DNA of 64,000 nucleotides from Paenibacillus tarimensis (GTDB lineage: Bacteria; Bacillota; Bacilli; Paenibacillales; Paenibacillaceae). Every line of letters begins with the position of its first letter. Position 1 is the first letter of the stretch. This document shows positions 8,916 to 17,105 of the stretch, piece by piece. The stretch spans positions 47,198 to 111,197 of the forward strand of contig NZ_JAKGAO010000026.1 in the NCBI RefSeq assembly GCF_021532315.1, in the 5' to 3' direction. A model generated the notes under the pieces. It saw nothing but the letters and a program-made list of their open reading frames with translations, searched no databases and was not told the DNA's origin. A program made the translations under genes and the position numbers.

Positions 8916-8924
8916 TGATATAAT
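8916..8924 (+). promoter_or_regulatory. Extended -10 promoter element
   Basis: TGATATAAT (TGn plus a perfect TATAAT at 8919-8924) lies about 100 bases before the plus-strand gene at 9022. No good -35 is visible at 17 bases, but extended -10 promoters tolerate this. The rest of 8787-9021 shows no gene. Confidence 0.5.
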
Positions 8925-9021
8925 ATAAAGAATAGATTCAAGCAGGCATTGAAATACAGGTACGGATTCGCGTTCACCCTATTTTCGATGTAACCGGTTA
9001 CTAACTAATGGAGGTCCACTC

Positions 9022-10296
9022 ATGGAAAAGAAGATGATGGAATGGATTGCTTATACTGAAAGCCGAATTGATTTGTCCGCTTATAAGCTGCATGCTTGTG
9101 CCATCAGACGCAGTCATAACTTCCTTTCCGAAACACTGTACACACTGGAAATGGAGTGGTTCCCCATTGAGCGTGACGGACGGTCCAAGGATGGTTACAA
9201 TCCTCCCGGCACAGCTATTATCGAGCTGGATCTGGCTGCGATGCAGTTTACCAAAATTCTGTACGTGGGCGGCGTCTCACTCAGCAGCGGGCCAATTATT
9301 GAAACCGGGAATGCGGAAGCGGCAGCCGCCTGGATTGAACAAGAGACAGGGCTCCAGTACCGGAAACAGTTCTGCCTGAGCAAGCAGACCGGCAATGAGT
9401 ATCAATTCTCCGCTTGCTATGAGGGAATTCCCATTTCCCCGCAAGCCAGAATCGATTTGAAGCTTGACCAGACTGGTAAGCTCGTCTTATACAGCCGTCA
9501 CGGGCGCTTTGCGGCCGCTGAAGAAATCACTCCCGAGCCATTCACGCTGACGCTCGATGGGGAAGTGCAGCAAATCGCAGCAGGACAGCTCCGGCGGCTG
9601 ACTGTACCGGCCAACAAAACGAGAAAATGGCTTGCCGTTTACGGCCTCGAAGAAGTGTATATAGCACAAGACCGGAAAACACTTATCCCTATCCGGACCG
9701 ACATTGATGAAGCCGCACGATGTGACGTCAATGAGCGAATGGAATGGGAGACGCCGCTTGAGCATCCCTATGAACGGCGCCCGCTCAACCTCACCCGTCA
9801 CCCTGTTACGGTCGAACAGGTACTGGAACGGGAGCCCGATCCCGACATGCGTTCACTGACTCCGGAAGAGCGGGAGCTGGCTAAGCACGCCGTACTTGGC
9901 CTCCTGCGGAGCAAGTACCCGGAAGACTCCGGCAGATGGAACATGGTTTCCCTCTCCGTCCGGCATGGCTATGTGATTGCCAAGCTTAAGGTGCCGGATG
10001 ACTGGCGCTTTCCCGGCATCAAGATGATTGTTCACATTGACCGTGTCTCTATGGAGGTTGTTAACTGGATGGATACTCTCTCCTTCCTGGACCTCTATAA
10101 CGATTATGAACCGGCCGACTATGATGAGCCGCTGAGTCTGGAGACAGCCTGCAGTAGGCTGCACGATAAGCTTCGCCTTGATCCAGTGTATGTTTACGAC
10201 TTTGAACTTCGCAGATACAGATTATGCGGTAAACTCGACTCCGACTATGGTGTATTGGCTCATTCGGGGGAAGTTATTTCTCTGCAAGACCTGTAG
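9022..10296 (+). CDS. Uncharacterised protein with PepSY/YcdB-like segments (424 aa)
   Basis: No signal peptide or membrane helix is visible, so it is probably cytoplasmic. The protein has repeated alternating strand/helix segments such as KLVLYSRHGRF and VHIDRVSMEVVNWMDTLSFL, where a tripartite 'convert residue to strand, then describe a line of text' pattern resembles the YcdB/YcdC (PepSY-like) proteins of Bacillales. That family link is tentative. The ATG at 9022 has GGAGGTCC 7 bases upstream. It stands alone, with a structured GC-rich element behind it. Function unknown. Confidence 0.65.
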   Translation: MEKKMMEWIAYTESRIDLSAYKLHACAIRRSHNFLSETLYTLEMEWFPIERDGRSKDGYNPPGTAIIELDLAAMQFTKILYVGGVSLSSGPIIETGNAEAAAAWIEQETGLQYRKQFCLSKQTGNEYQFSACYEGIPISPQARIDLKLDQTGKLVLYSRHGRFAAAEEITPEPFTLTLDGEVQQIAAGQLRRLTVPANKTRKWLAVYGLEEVYIAQDRKTLIPIRTDIDEAARCDVNERMEWETPLEHPYERRPLNLTRHPVTVEQVLEREPDPDMRSLTPEERELAKHAVLGLLRSKYPEDSGRWNMVSLSVRHGYVIAKLKVPDDWRFPGIKMIVHIDRVSMEVVNWMDTLSFLDLYNDYEPADYDEPLSLETACSRLHDKLRLDPVYVYDFELRRYRLCGKLDSDYGVLAHSGEVISLQDL

Positions 10297-10331
10297 AACA
10301 GTACAGAAAATGTAATCCATTCATATAAGTA

Positions 10332-10396
10332 GGCCGAGGCCCGGACTTAAGTCCGGGCCTGTTACCGCCCTGGGGCGGGTTACCCTGCCCTCGGCA
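10332..10396. other. GC-rich three-way-junction fold between two genes
   Basis: An outer stem, GCCGAGG (10333-10339) with CCTCGGC (10389-10395), encloses two hairpins: the palindrome CCCGGACT/AGTCCGGG (10340-10357) and CCGCC/GGCGG around a CTGG-type loop (10365-10378). No T-run follows, so it is not a standard terminator. TATAAT at 10402-10407 right after it may be the -10 of the next gene. It may be an RNA element or a repeat unit. Confidence 0.5.
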
Positions 10397-10470
10397 TGTT
10401 CTATAATAGGCAAGAGACTTTTCCACCCTACAGGCGGTAGATTATACACACAAGGACTGAGCATAAGGAT

Positions 10471-11142
10471 ATGAAGCCTAACCGACAGGATATCATGGTA
10501 ACCCGAAGCGCACACGAGTTCCCTGCCCCCTATCCCGCAGACCATGAAAGGAACTTACGGCGTGTTAAGCGGCGCTCAAGGCGAAACACCCTGCTTCTGC
10601 TTCTTATTACGCTCGGGTTCATCATATATTGGAACAAGCTTCCCATCCCGGAATTCCTGGAGCCCGAGAATTCTGTCCGTGACATTTCACCTGTTACCGG
10701 ACTTCACCCCATTGTGGCAGCCAAGCAAAATGAGCTCATACGTCTCACCGGGAAGGCCGGAATTACCATTCTTATCACGGACGGCTTTAGGAGCAAGGAA
10801 GAGCAAGATGCTCTGTACCGCCAGGGAAGAAGCGACGATGGGCCTATCGTCACTCACGCTAAAGGCGGGGAATCCTACCATAACTATGGGTTGGCAATCG
10901 ATTTCGCTTTGCGGACAGATGACGGGAATGTCATCTGGGACTTAGAATACGATGGCAATGGCAATGGAGAATCGGATTGGATGGAAGTTGTCAGCATTGC
11001 CAAGGAGCTGGGGTTTACCTGGGGAGGCGACTGGGCAAGCTTCCGGGATTACCCACACCTTCAAATGGACTTTGGTTATTCAATCCGTGAGCTGAAAAAC
11101 GGCAAACGTCCTCCCGTACAGGCTGAGACAAGCATTCCTTAA
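10471..11142 (+). CDS. Membrane-anchored M15 family peptidase (D,D-carboxypeptidase / L-Ala-D-Glu endopeptidase type)
   Basis: This is a cell-wall peptide hydrolase. A basic N-terminal tail (about 37 residues) precedes one membrane helix (NTLLLLLITLGFIIYW), which places the C-terminal domain outside. That domain has the M15 zinc signature: SYHNYGLAIDFA supplies histidine and aspartate, and YPHLQMD the second histidine, with the TDGFRSKEEQDALY segment typical of CwlK/VanY-like enzymes. Its 223 residues fit a CwlK-type protein plus anchor. The start at 10471 has AAGGA close by; an ATG at 10495 with AGGA is an alternative. It is convergent with the next gene and shares its terminator. Confidence 0.85.
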   Translation: MKPNRQDIMVTRSAHEFPAPYPADHERNLRRVKRRSRRNTLLLLLITLGFIIYWNKLPIPEFLEPENSVRDISPVTGLHPIVAAKQNELIRLTGKAGITILITDGFRSKEEQDALYRQGRSDDGPIVTHAKGGESYHNYGLAIDFALRTDDGNVIWDLEYDGNGNGESDWMEVVSIAKELGFTWGGDWASFRDYPHLQMDFGYSIRELKNGKRPPVQAETSIP

Positions 11143-11168
11143 TTGAAATCTATTCTATTAAATAAAGA

Positions 11169-11217
11169 AGGATTGCCCACCGGCTCTCTTGATACCGGCT
11201 GGACAATCCTCTGTTTT
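11169..11217. terminator. Bidirectional terminator between convergent genes
   Basis: Arms AGGATTG (11169-11175) and CAATCCT (11204-11210), with CCGG/CCGG pairing inside, form a long stem. T-rich sequence follows on the plus strand (CTGTTTTA) and on the minus strand (CTTCTTTATT). It serves both the M15 peptidase and the monooxygenase-like gene. Confidence 0.75.
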
Positions 11218-11548
11218 ATACCGTACCGGCCGCCTTGCCAGGCCGCACCGTCTTCACATGATACATGTTCACCGAACTGCTGATAACAAACTCAGGCTTC
11301 GGCTTACCTCTGTTATCCCGGTGCCCTTGAATATGGGCATCACTCTTCTCCCAATTCTTCCAGGCTTCTTCCGACTCCCACCTGATCATAACCAGCACTT
11401 CCTCCTGCTCCTTGTTCAAGCGGTTCACCATCACACTGCGGTCAACAAGCCCTTCCATCGCATCTATCGCACCTTCTGAGCTGAATCGCTCCACGACCTG
11501 ATCGGCAAACCCTTTTTCAACGATAATCGACCTTGTTTGAATGAACAA
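11216..11548 (-). CDS. Antibiotic biosynthesis monooxygenase (ABM) domain protein, probable heme-degrading monooxygenase HmoA-like
   Basis: This is a 110-residue ABM-fold protein close in length and opening (MFIQTRSIIVEKG, then VVERFSSEGAI) to the HmoA/IsdG-type heme monooxygenases, which open the heme ring in the cytosol to release iron. The segment VLVMIRWESEEAWKNWEKSD is the conserved ABM core with its tryptophans. I start it at the TTG at 11548, because AGGAGGG lies 6 bases upstream; the ATG at 11584 would place that site inside the gene. A near-consensus Fur box lies 45 bases upstream, which supports iron control and an iron-salvage role. Confidence 0.82.
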   Translation of the reverse strand: MFIQTRSIIVEKGFADQVVERFSSEGAIDAMEGLVDRSVMVNRLNKEQEEVLVMIRWESEEAWKNWEKSDAHIQGHRDNRGKPKPEFVISSSVNMYHVKTVRPGKAAGTV

Positions 11549-11592
11549 AGCACGCCCTCCTAATAAAAGACTAGTAGTATCCATATTCTAGT

Positions 11593-11613
11593 TGATAAAG
11601 ATTCTCATTGTCA
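11593..11613. promoter_or_regulatory. Fur box
   Basis: The core GATAAAGATTCTCATTGTC (11594-11612) matches 15 of 19 positions of the Fur consensus inverted repeat and keeps its symmetry. It lies just upstream of the HmoA-like gene. Under iron-rich conditions Fur would repress that gene. Confidence 0.75.
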
Positions 11614-11670
11614 AACAGAGCTTAAGCAAATATTTATCAATAACGTTCCCACAACTTGCTACTTATGAAC

Positions 11671-11797
11671 TATAATGGGTTAGTAGACTTGTACCTGAAG
11701 CCGGTACAGCTGGCGAATTCTGACTGTCGGAAGGACTCGGACCCTTGGGAGACAGGTCGTACAGACTCATATTTTTCATACATCAGTTGAAGGAAAG
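11671..11797 (+). promoter_or_regulatory. Promoter -10 and structured 5' leader of the protease gene
   Basis: TATAAT at 11671-11676 is a good -10 with a poor -35. The roughly 110-base leader that follows can fold: TGTACC (11690-11695) pairs with GGTACA (11703-11708), and several CTGTC/GACAG and ACAG/CTGT pairings are possible further on. It matches no riboswitch class that I can recognise. Confidence 0.4.
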
Positions 11798-13354
11798 GTG
11801 CTGGAATCCAAATTGAAAAAGTATTTCGCCGCTCTACTATCAGTCATCCTGTTGTTCGGTAGCGCAGCAAGCGTACAAGCTGCAGCAACCAAATACAAAG
11901 TGTACGTGGACGGTGCACTCGCTACCTCGAATGGTATTGTCCGTAATGGTACCACTCTCGTACCATTCAAGCCGGTTCTGTCCGCCATGGGCTTCGGCTT
12001 CCAATATGATGGCAAGTCCAAGACGGTCAAAGCCAAAAAATCAGGGACGGTCATCACGCTCACGATCGGCAATAAGAAAGCAAGCGTTAATGGTACGGCA
12101 GCAATGCTTCCAGTAGCACCCACCCTTATTAACAATACGACCTACATACCTGTGAGATTCGTAGGTGAATCCACTGGATACAGTGTATCGGCGGATAAGG
12201 CGGCAGGTTCGATATATGTTGATTCCCAGAGTGATGAGGATTATGTCTCGGCAGAACCAGGCCAAACAACCACTCCACCTGCTTCGACTGCAGCTGCAGG
12301 AACTCTGAATACCCAGCAGATCACCAAGCTAAACGACAGCAAGGTAGTTATGATCGAGATGGAAAAAGGCCAGGGCAGCGGCGTATATCTCGGTGAAGGT
12401 GTATTTATTACCAACCACCATGTCATTGAGGGAAGCGTGTCCGGACGCGTGGTTGATACTAACGGCAGATACTTTGACATTGAAGGTGTTATTGCGCATG
12501 ACACCACCCGTGATTTAGCCCTTATCAAGATTACATCCAACACATTTCAGGCCACCACGGTGACCATCGGTAATCCTTCTGACTTGTCCAAGGGTGAGAA
12601 GGTCGTAGCGATCGGCAGCCCAATGGGTATGCAGAACACCGTCGCTGAAGGCTTGGTTAGCAGCTTTAGAACAACGGAAGATAATGTCAAGCTGATTCAA
12701 ATCAGCGTGCCGATTGATCACGGCAGCTCCGGTGGCGCTCTCTTCAACCAGAAGGGACAACTTGTTGGTATTACGGCGAGCGGCATTGACAGCAATGCCA
12801 GCCTTAACTTTGCTATTGACATTAGAGAAGCTGCAGGCATGCTTGAACTAACCAAGGGAATGCGCTATGCCCAGCTGACAACAACTCCGCTGTCCTCACT
12901 GGCAGCTGCTGTGCCGGCCAGCTCTACCGGCTCCTCCGAGACTCCCGATAACGTAGCCCGTTCAATGGTGAGCACCTTGAACAGCTCGGCGACTTTGTTC
13001 CCTACGCCGAGCGGCTCAATCCAGCTGGGCAAATGGATCTCCTATGTAGAGGACGGTACTGTCGTAGTCTTTAATGTTCTGGATGCAGATGACTACGCAG
13101 CCTACAATCGATATTTCGATTCTAACCACGCTGCATATGAGCAGTGGATGGATAACCTCGGCAGATCAGCAGCCAAGAGCTTCCCGAACAACAAAATTAT
13201 GATCTGTCTCTTCTATGAAGACATGTTTACAAGCTACCCAAGCTCCTTCGACGAGGAAGAAATCGAAACGGTCCCTGGCGGCTATGAAGTTTTCCACCTG
13301 TTTGCTGTATCGTTAGTCCAGAACGGCAAGGTAGAATCGGCCGTTCGCCCATAA
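11798..13354 (+). CDS. Secreted protein: copper-amine-oxidase-like N domain fused to trypsin-like serine protease
   Basis: Residues 1-28 are a signal peptide (KKYFAALLSVILLFGSAASVQA). Residues about 30-145 form a copper-amine-oxidase-like 'stalk' domain (VYVDGALATSNGIVRNGTTL, TYIPVRFVGESTGYSVSADK), common on Paenibacillus surface proteins. Residues about 175-355 form an HtrA-like protease with a complete triad: histidine in FITNHHVIEG, aspartate in TTRDLALIKI, serine in DHGSSGGALF. No PDZ domain is seen; the last 150 residues are unassigned. It presumably trims or checks exported proteins. The GTG start at 11798 has AAGGAAAG immediately upstream; a TTG at 11813 (MKKYFAAL) is a good alternative. 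Confidence 0.85.
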   Translation: MLESKLKKYFAALLSVILLFGSAASVQAAATKYKVYVDGALATSNGIVRNGTTLVPFKPVLSAMGFGFQYDGKSKTVKAKKSGTVITLTIGNKKASVNGTAAMLPVAPTLINNTTYIPVRFVGESTGYSVSADKAAGSIYVDSQSDEDYVSAEPGQTTTPPASTAAAGTLNTQQITKLNDSKVVMIEMEKGQGSGVYLGEGVFITNHHVIEGSVSGRVVDTNGRYFDIEGVIAHDTTRDLALIKITSNTFQATTVTIGNPSDLSKGEKVVAIGSPMGMQNTVAEGLVSSFRTTEDNVKLIQISVPIDHGSSGGALFNQKGQLVGITASGIDSNASLNFAIDIREAAGMLELTKGMRYAQLTTTPLSSLAAAVPASSTGSSETPDNVARSMVSTLNSSATLFPTPSGSIQLGKWISYVEDGTVVVFNVLDADDYAAYNRYFDSNHAAYEQWMDNLGRSAAKSFPNNKIMICLFYEDMFTSYPSSFDEEEIETVPGGYEVFHLFAVSLVQNGKVESAVRP

Positions 13355-13364
13355 ATGCGGCACC

Positions 13365-13400
13365 AAGCCCGCCTGCAGCTCATTTGCTGCAGGCGGGCTT
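13365..13400. terminator. Strong hairpin terminator
   Basis: Arms AAGCCCGCCTGCAGC (13365-13379) and GCTGCAGGCGGGCTT (13386-13400) pair perfectly over 15 bases around a 6-base loop. The following TGATTTAT is only moderately T-rich. It ends the protease transcript. Confidence 0.75.
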
Positions 13401-13498
13401 GATTTATATCCGCATGTTCTGGCCGCACTTCGTTCATCTTCCGTTCATATACCTCTGATAGCCTGAGTCTTATAACAACATTAAGACTGGGAGGAATT

Positions 13499-14938
13499 AT
13501 GAATATGAAGCCATTTGAAATCTGCTTGTTCGCAGCCGCCGGGCTCCTGCTGCTCGGATATTGCTTCAAGCTGTGGCCAAGGAAGCCCTGGATACCCGCT
13601 GTCGCTTTAAGCGGCACCATCATGGGCGTAATTCACCTTCTTTTCGAAGGGGCGCGCCTGCAGATGATCCCGCTTTATGTATGGTTTGCAGGAAGTGTGA
13701 TTGGCTGCTTGTCCGCATTAGTCAAAAGTAAAAGTCTGCACCCCTTTGGTGATGTTTCGCTCTCCAGACGTATAATACTGGGACTAACCGGGATAATCAC
13801 CGCAGCTGTTGCGCTATTCGTCCCCCTTTACCTGCTGCCGCTTGTTATTCTGGAGCAGCCTAGCGGCCCCTATGCCGTTGGCACGGCAAGCTATTACTGG
13901 ACCGACCCCAGCCGCAGTGAAGCCTTCACCCCCGATCCCTCTGATAAAAGGAGTATCGCACTCAGGGTATGGTATCCGGCGGAACGGCTGCAGAATGCAG
14001 AGCGAGCGCCATACGCTTACCCGCCCGAACAGTTGAGCCGTGTAAGCAAATCCCTGCCTCTAGAGCTTCGCGTATTATTGAACAGCATCTCACATACCGA
14101 GACACACGCCTACCTTCAAGCCCCGGTTTCTGGTGAAGAAGAGAAGTATCCCGTACTCCTATTCTCACCGGGCTACGGAATGTCTAACTTTATGTATACC
14201 ACCCAAACCGAGCAGCTTGCCAGTCATGGCTATATCGTCGCTGCTATTGAACATCCTTACTACACAATGTTTCCTACACTCGCACCCGACGGACAGGTAA
14301 CCGAGGGACAGAGGGATCTGGATGGTGCAGGGTTTGACTGGGCAGCGATGGAGAGGGAGATACGGACATTGGTGCAGGATGCGGGATTTGCGATTAGCAA
14401 GCTTCAAGAAGTAAACGGACAGGACCCGCTCGGTCTGCTGACGGGCAAACTGGATTTACAACGTCTCGGAATGTATGGCCACTCCTTTGGCGGTGCAGCC
14501 GCCGCACAGGTTATGCATGCCTTCCCCGAGATCGGCATTCTGGCAGGCGTGAATATGGACGGTTTTCCTTTTGGCGAGGAAATCACGAATGGTTTGCCCG
14601 GCCCATTCCTTTATATGCAGACCGCCGACTCGGACCTCTTCGCAGACAAGGAACTGCCTCCAGAGATTGCAACCGAACCCGCTGAATACGGGCTCGCTTC
14701 TGTCGAGCAGTATTGGGCGATTGCAGAGGAGCTAAGGCGAAGGAAGGCCGGTTTACTCCAGAACGATGGGGTGGAGCGAACAATCGCTGGTGCGGACCAC
14801 ATGACCTTCTCCGACATGGGACTGTACACCCCTTTGCTGGGCCGGAAGGATACGGGGCTGATGCGCTCCATAAATAACGAGCTGCTGATATTCTTTGACC
14901 GTCATGTGAAGAATATCGATACTGTACCAAGCTCCTGA
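13499..14938 (+). CDS. Membrane-anchored alpha/beta hydrolase, PAF-acetylhydrolase-like
   Basis: The N-terminal 120 residues hold about four membrane helices (for example FEICLFAAAGLLLLGYC and IILGLTGIITAAVALFVPLY). The rest is an alpha/beta-hydrolase: oxyanion region VLLFSPGYGMSNFMY, nucleophile elbow YGHSFGGAAAAQ, a candidate acid at MQTADSDLF and a late histidine in GADHMTFSD. The layout resembles bacterial platelet-activating-factor acetylhydrolase-like lipases. Substrate is unknown. The ATG at 13499 is 4 bases from GGAGG and the ATG at 13505 is 10 bases, so either could be used. A two-component system follows on the same strand. Confidence 0.82.
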   Translation: MNMKPFEICLFAAAGLLLLGYCFKLWPRKPWIPAVALSGTIMGVIHLLFEGARLQMIPLYVWFAGSVIGCLSALVKSKSLHPFGDVSLSRRIILGLTGIITAAVALFVPLYLLPLVILEQPSGPYAVGTASYYWTDPSRSEAFTPDPSDKRSIALRVWYPAERLQNAERAPYAYPPEQLSRVSKSLPLELRVLLNSISHTETHAYLQAPVSGEEEKYPVLLFSPGYGMSNFMYTTQTEQLASHGYIVAAIEHPYYTMFPTLAPDGQVTEGQRDLDGAGFDWAAMEREIRTLVQDAGFAISKLQEVNGQDPLGLLTGKLDLQRLGMYGHSFGGAAAAQVMHAFPEIGILAGVNMDGFPFGEEITNGLPGPFLYMQTADSDLFADKELPPEIATEPAEYGLASVEQYWAIAEELRRRKAGLLQNDGVERTIAGADHMTFSDMGLYTPLLGRKDTGLMRSINNELLIFFDRHVKNIDTVPSS

Positions 14939-15055
14939 TACTAGCGACACCTGTAAAGTCCTGGTTATAATGGTTGGGAATGCTTCAGATTGCTTAAGAT
15001 TGCTCCTGAGGCTCTGCTGCACGCTGTGGATTATCCTTTGAAGGAGGAGAACGGA

Positions 15056-15730
15056 ATGACGAGTGTATTAATAGCCGATGATGACCCGCATATCAGGGAG
15101 CTCATCCGGATGACGCTGCGCCAGGACCGTTATGAGCTCTCTGAAGCAGGCAGCGGAACCGATGCCTTGCGGATCGCCTCCGCACAGCGTATCGATATCG
15201 CGATTGTCGATGTCATGATGCCCGGGATAGATGGGCTGGAGGTGTGCCGTGAGCTCAAACGGTATTATGACATCCCCATCCTTCTCCTAACTGCCAAGGG
15301 AACAAACACAGATAAGGTCAAGGGCTTCCAGGCGGGAACGGATGACTATGTTGTAAAGCCCTTCGATCCTACTGAGCTTCGGTACCGGATGAAAGCTCTG
15401 CTGCGCAGATTTCAGCTGGATAAGAGCTGTGTTATTGAGGTGGGGGCGCTGTATCTAAACGCCGACCGTACGGTCAGCATCGATGGAACGAACATGATTC
15501 TGCCGCCCAAAGAATTCGAGCTTCTAACCCTGCTCGCTTCCCATCCGAACCGGACCTTGACTCGGGAGCAGCTGATCCAGCAGGTATGGGGCCTGGATTA
15601 CGAAGGGGATGAGCGTACTGTCGATGTGCATGTAAAAAGATTGCGGGAACGCCTCTGCAGTTACGCTTCCCGCCTTGAAATCGTAACCGTACGCGGCCTG
15701 GGCTACAAGCTGGAGGTACAGCATGATTAA
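15056..15730 (+). CDS. Response regulator, OmpR/PhoB family
   Basis: Residues 1-120 form the receiver domain: acidic pair ADDD, phospho-acceptor aspartate in IAIVDVMMPGIDG, threonine in LLLTAKG and lysine in DDYVVKPFD. Residues about 130-224 are the winged-helix DNA-binding domain (LPPKEFELLTLLASHPNRTL, GDERTVDVHVKRLRERL). The ATG at 15056 is chosen because GGAGGAG lies 7 bases upstream. The stop overlaps the kinase start by 8 bases, so the pair is co-translated. The target genes are unknown; the lipase just upstream is a candidate. Confidence 0.95.
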   Translation: MTSVLIADDDPHIRELIRMTLRQDRYELSEAGSGTDALRIASAQRIDIAIVDVMMPGIDGLEVCRELKRYYDIPILLLTAKGTNTDKVKGFQAGTDDYVVKPFDPTELRYRMKALLRRFQLDKSCVIEVGALYLNADRTVSIDGTNMILPPKEFELLTLLASHPNRTLTREQLIQQVWGLDYEGDERTVDVHVKRLRERLCSYASRLEIVTVRGLGYKLEVQHD

Positions 15731-17087
15731 GTCGTTGTATACTCGAATTGTCCTCTATTATTGCGCGGCTGTCTTAATCAGTGTAGGAATTGGCTTTGCT
15801 TCTGCTGTCGTGCTGTTCTGGAACTCCGGATATGAAGAGGAGGCGAACAGCTTGAAGCGCTCAGCAGCGGTTATTGTACAGCTCTACGAGCAGACCCGGC
15901 CGCAAAATATAGCCTCATTCCTGGAATCTGCCGCACAGCTTGCCTCCGTACGCGTATCCCTCCAGTTAACCGGCCGTGAAGATAGTGAGCAGAGATTCAA
16001 CTGGAGGGAGAACGAGTCACTTGGTCTGTTATGCGACTGCGAGGTTGCCTACAGCACAATATGGAGCATCAATGGCAATGACTACGAGCTGAAGGTGCTT
16101 CCGGATCAGGAGGAGATCTCGGGCTTCAGCGAGATTGCCTTCATTCTTGCGATTGTGCTGCTCGTTGGCGGAGGGCTCATGTTGGCCGCCGGAAGACATC
16201 TGGTTAAGCCTGTTAAGGCCGTTACTACTGCCGCGGGAGAGATTGCCGGGGGTAATTTCGGCATTCGTCTTCCCACTGACCGGCAGGACGAGATGGGGGC
16301 GCTGTCTGCATCCATCAACCATATGGCTTCAGAGCTCGGGCAGCTGGACCAGGAGCGGCAGGCCTTCGTAGCCAATGTTTCCCATGAGTTTCAGTCGCCG
16401 CTTACTTCAATCAAAGGCTTCACGCAGATGCTGCTGGAGGGAGCGCTTGATGCTTCCGAGCAGCAGCGCGCCCTCCAGATTATCGGGCAGGAGAGCGACC
16501 GCCTGTCCAAGCTCAGCGATAACCTGCTCCGGCTTGCGGCGCTGGATTCCGACAAGCTGGCCCTGTCGCCGGTTCCTTTCGACGTTGCCGAGCAGATTCG
16601 CCGGACTGTACTTGCCTTTGAACCGGTATGGTCCCAGAAGGGATTGAATGTGGAAATGTCGGCAAGTAAGGCCATTATCCAGGCAGATAAGGAGCTGTTG
16701 AGCCAGGTATGGTCCAACCTGATGTCCAATGCCATCAAGTTTACGCCCCCGGGCGGGGCAATCCGTATAGCGGTCCGGATTCAAGAAGATCAACTGGAGA
16801 CCCGCTTTTATGATAGCGGCGCACGTATCGCAGAGAAAGATAAACCGCGTATATTTGAACGGTTCTACAAGGTGGATGAGGCCAGAGACCGGACCAGGGA
16901 AGGCAGCGGCCTCGGTCTGTCCATCGTTCAGAAGATAGTAGGCATCCACAAGGGCCGTATTCGCATAGTGGACGGCCCGCTGCAGGAAGGCAAGACATTC
17001 ATCATCACGCTTCCTGTCCCGCGGGCCGAAGGTGAGGTAGTGCGAGAACATGCGGGAAACCGCCAACAAAACCGGCCCGCCGGGTAA
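15723..17087 (+). CDS. Sensor histidine kinase
   Basis: This is the membrane partner of the preceding response regulator. It has a membrane helix at about 9-33, an outside sensor region (about 34-138), a second helix (IAFILAIVLLVGGGLMLAAG), a HAMP linker, and the HisKA phospho-acceptor site ANVSHEFQSPLTSIKGF. The ATPase domain has an intact N box (VWSNLMSNAIKFTPPGG), F box (RIFERFYKV) and G2 box (GSGLGLSIVQKIV). The G1 box reads DSGARI, where DxGxGI is usual, so the second glycine is replaced by arginine. Length 454 residues is normal. The signal it senses is unknown. Confidence 0.93.
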   Translation: MIKSLYTRIVLYYCAAVLISVGIGFASAVVLFWNSGYEEEANSLKRSAAVIVQLYEQTRPQNIASFLESAAQLASVRVSLQLTGREDSEQRFNWRENESLGLLCDCEVAYSTIWSINGNDYELKVLPDQEEISGFSEIAFILAIVLLVGGGLMLAAGRHLVKPVKAVTTAAGEIAGGNFGIRLPTDRQDEMGALSASINHMASELGQLDQERQAFVANVSHEFQSPLTSIKGFTQMLLEGALDASEQQRALQIIGQESDRLSKLSDNLLRLAALDSDKLALSPVPFDVAEQIRRTVLAFEPVWSQKGLNVEMSASKAIIQADKELLSQVWSNLMSNAIKFTPPGGAIRIAVRIQEDQLETRFYDSGARIAEKDKPRIFERFYKVDEARDRTREGSGLGLSIVQKIVGIHKGRIRIVDGPLQEGKTFIITLPVPRAEGEVVREHAGNRQQNRPAG

Positions 17088-17105
17088 GAGCGTCATCCCT
17101 TAAGA

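Noticed and set aside
11690..11790. A known riboswitch in the protease leader
   Set aside because: None of the conserved cores that I know are present; only generic hairpins are seen.
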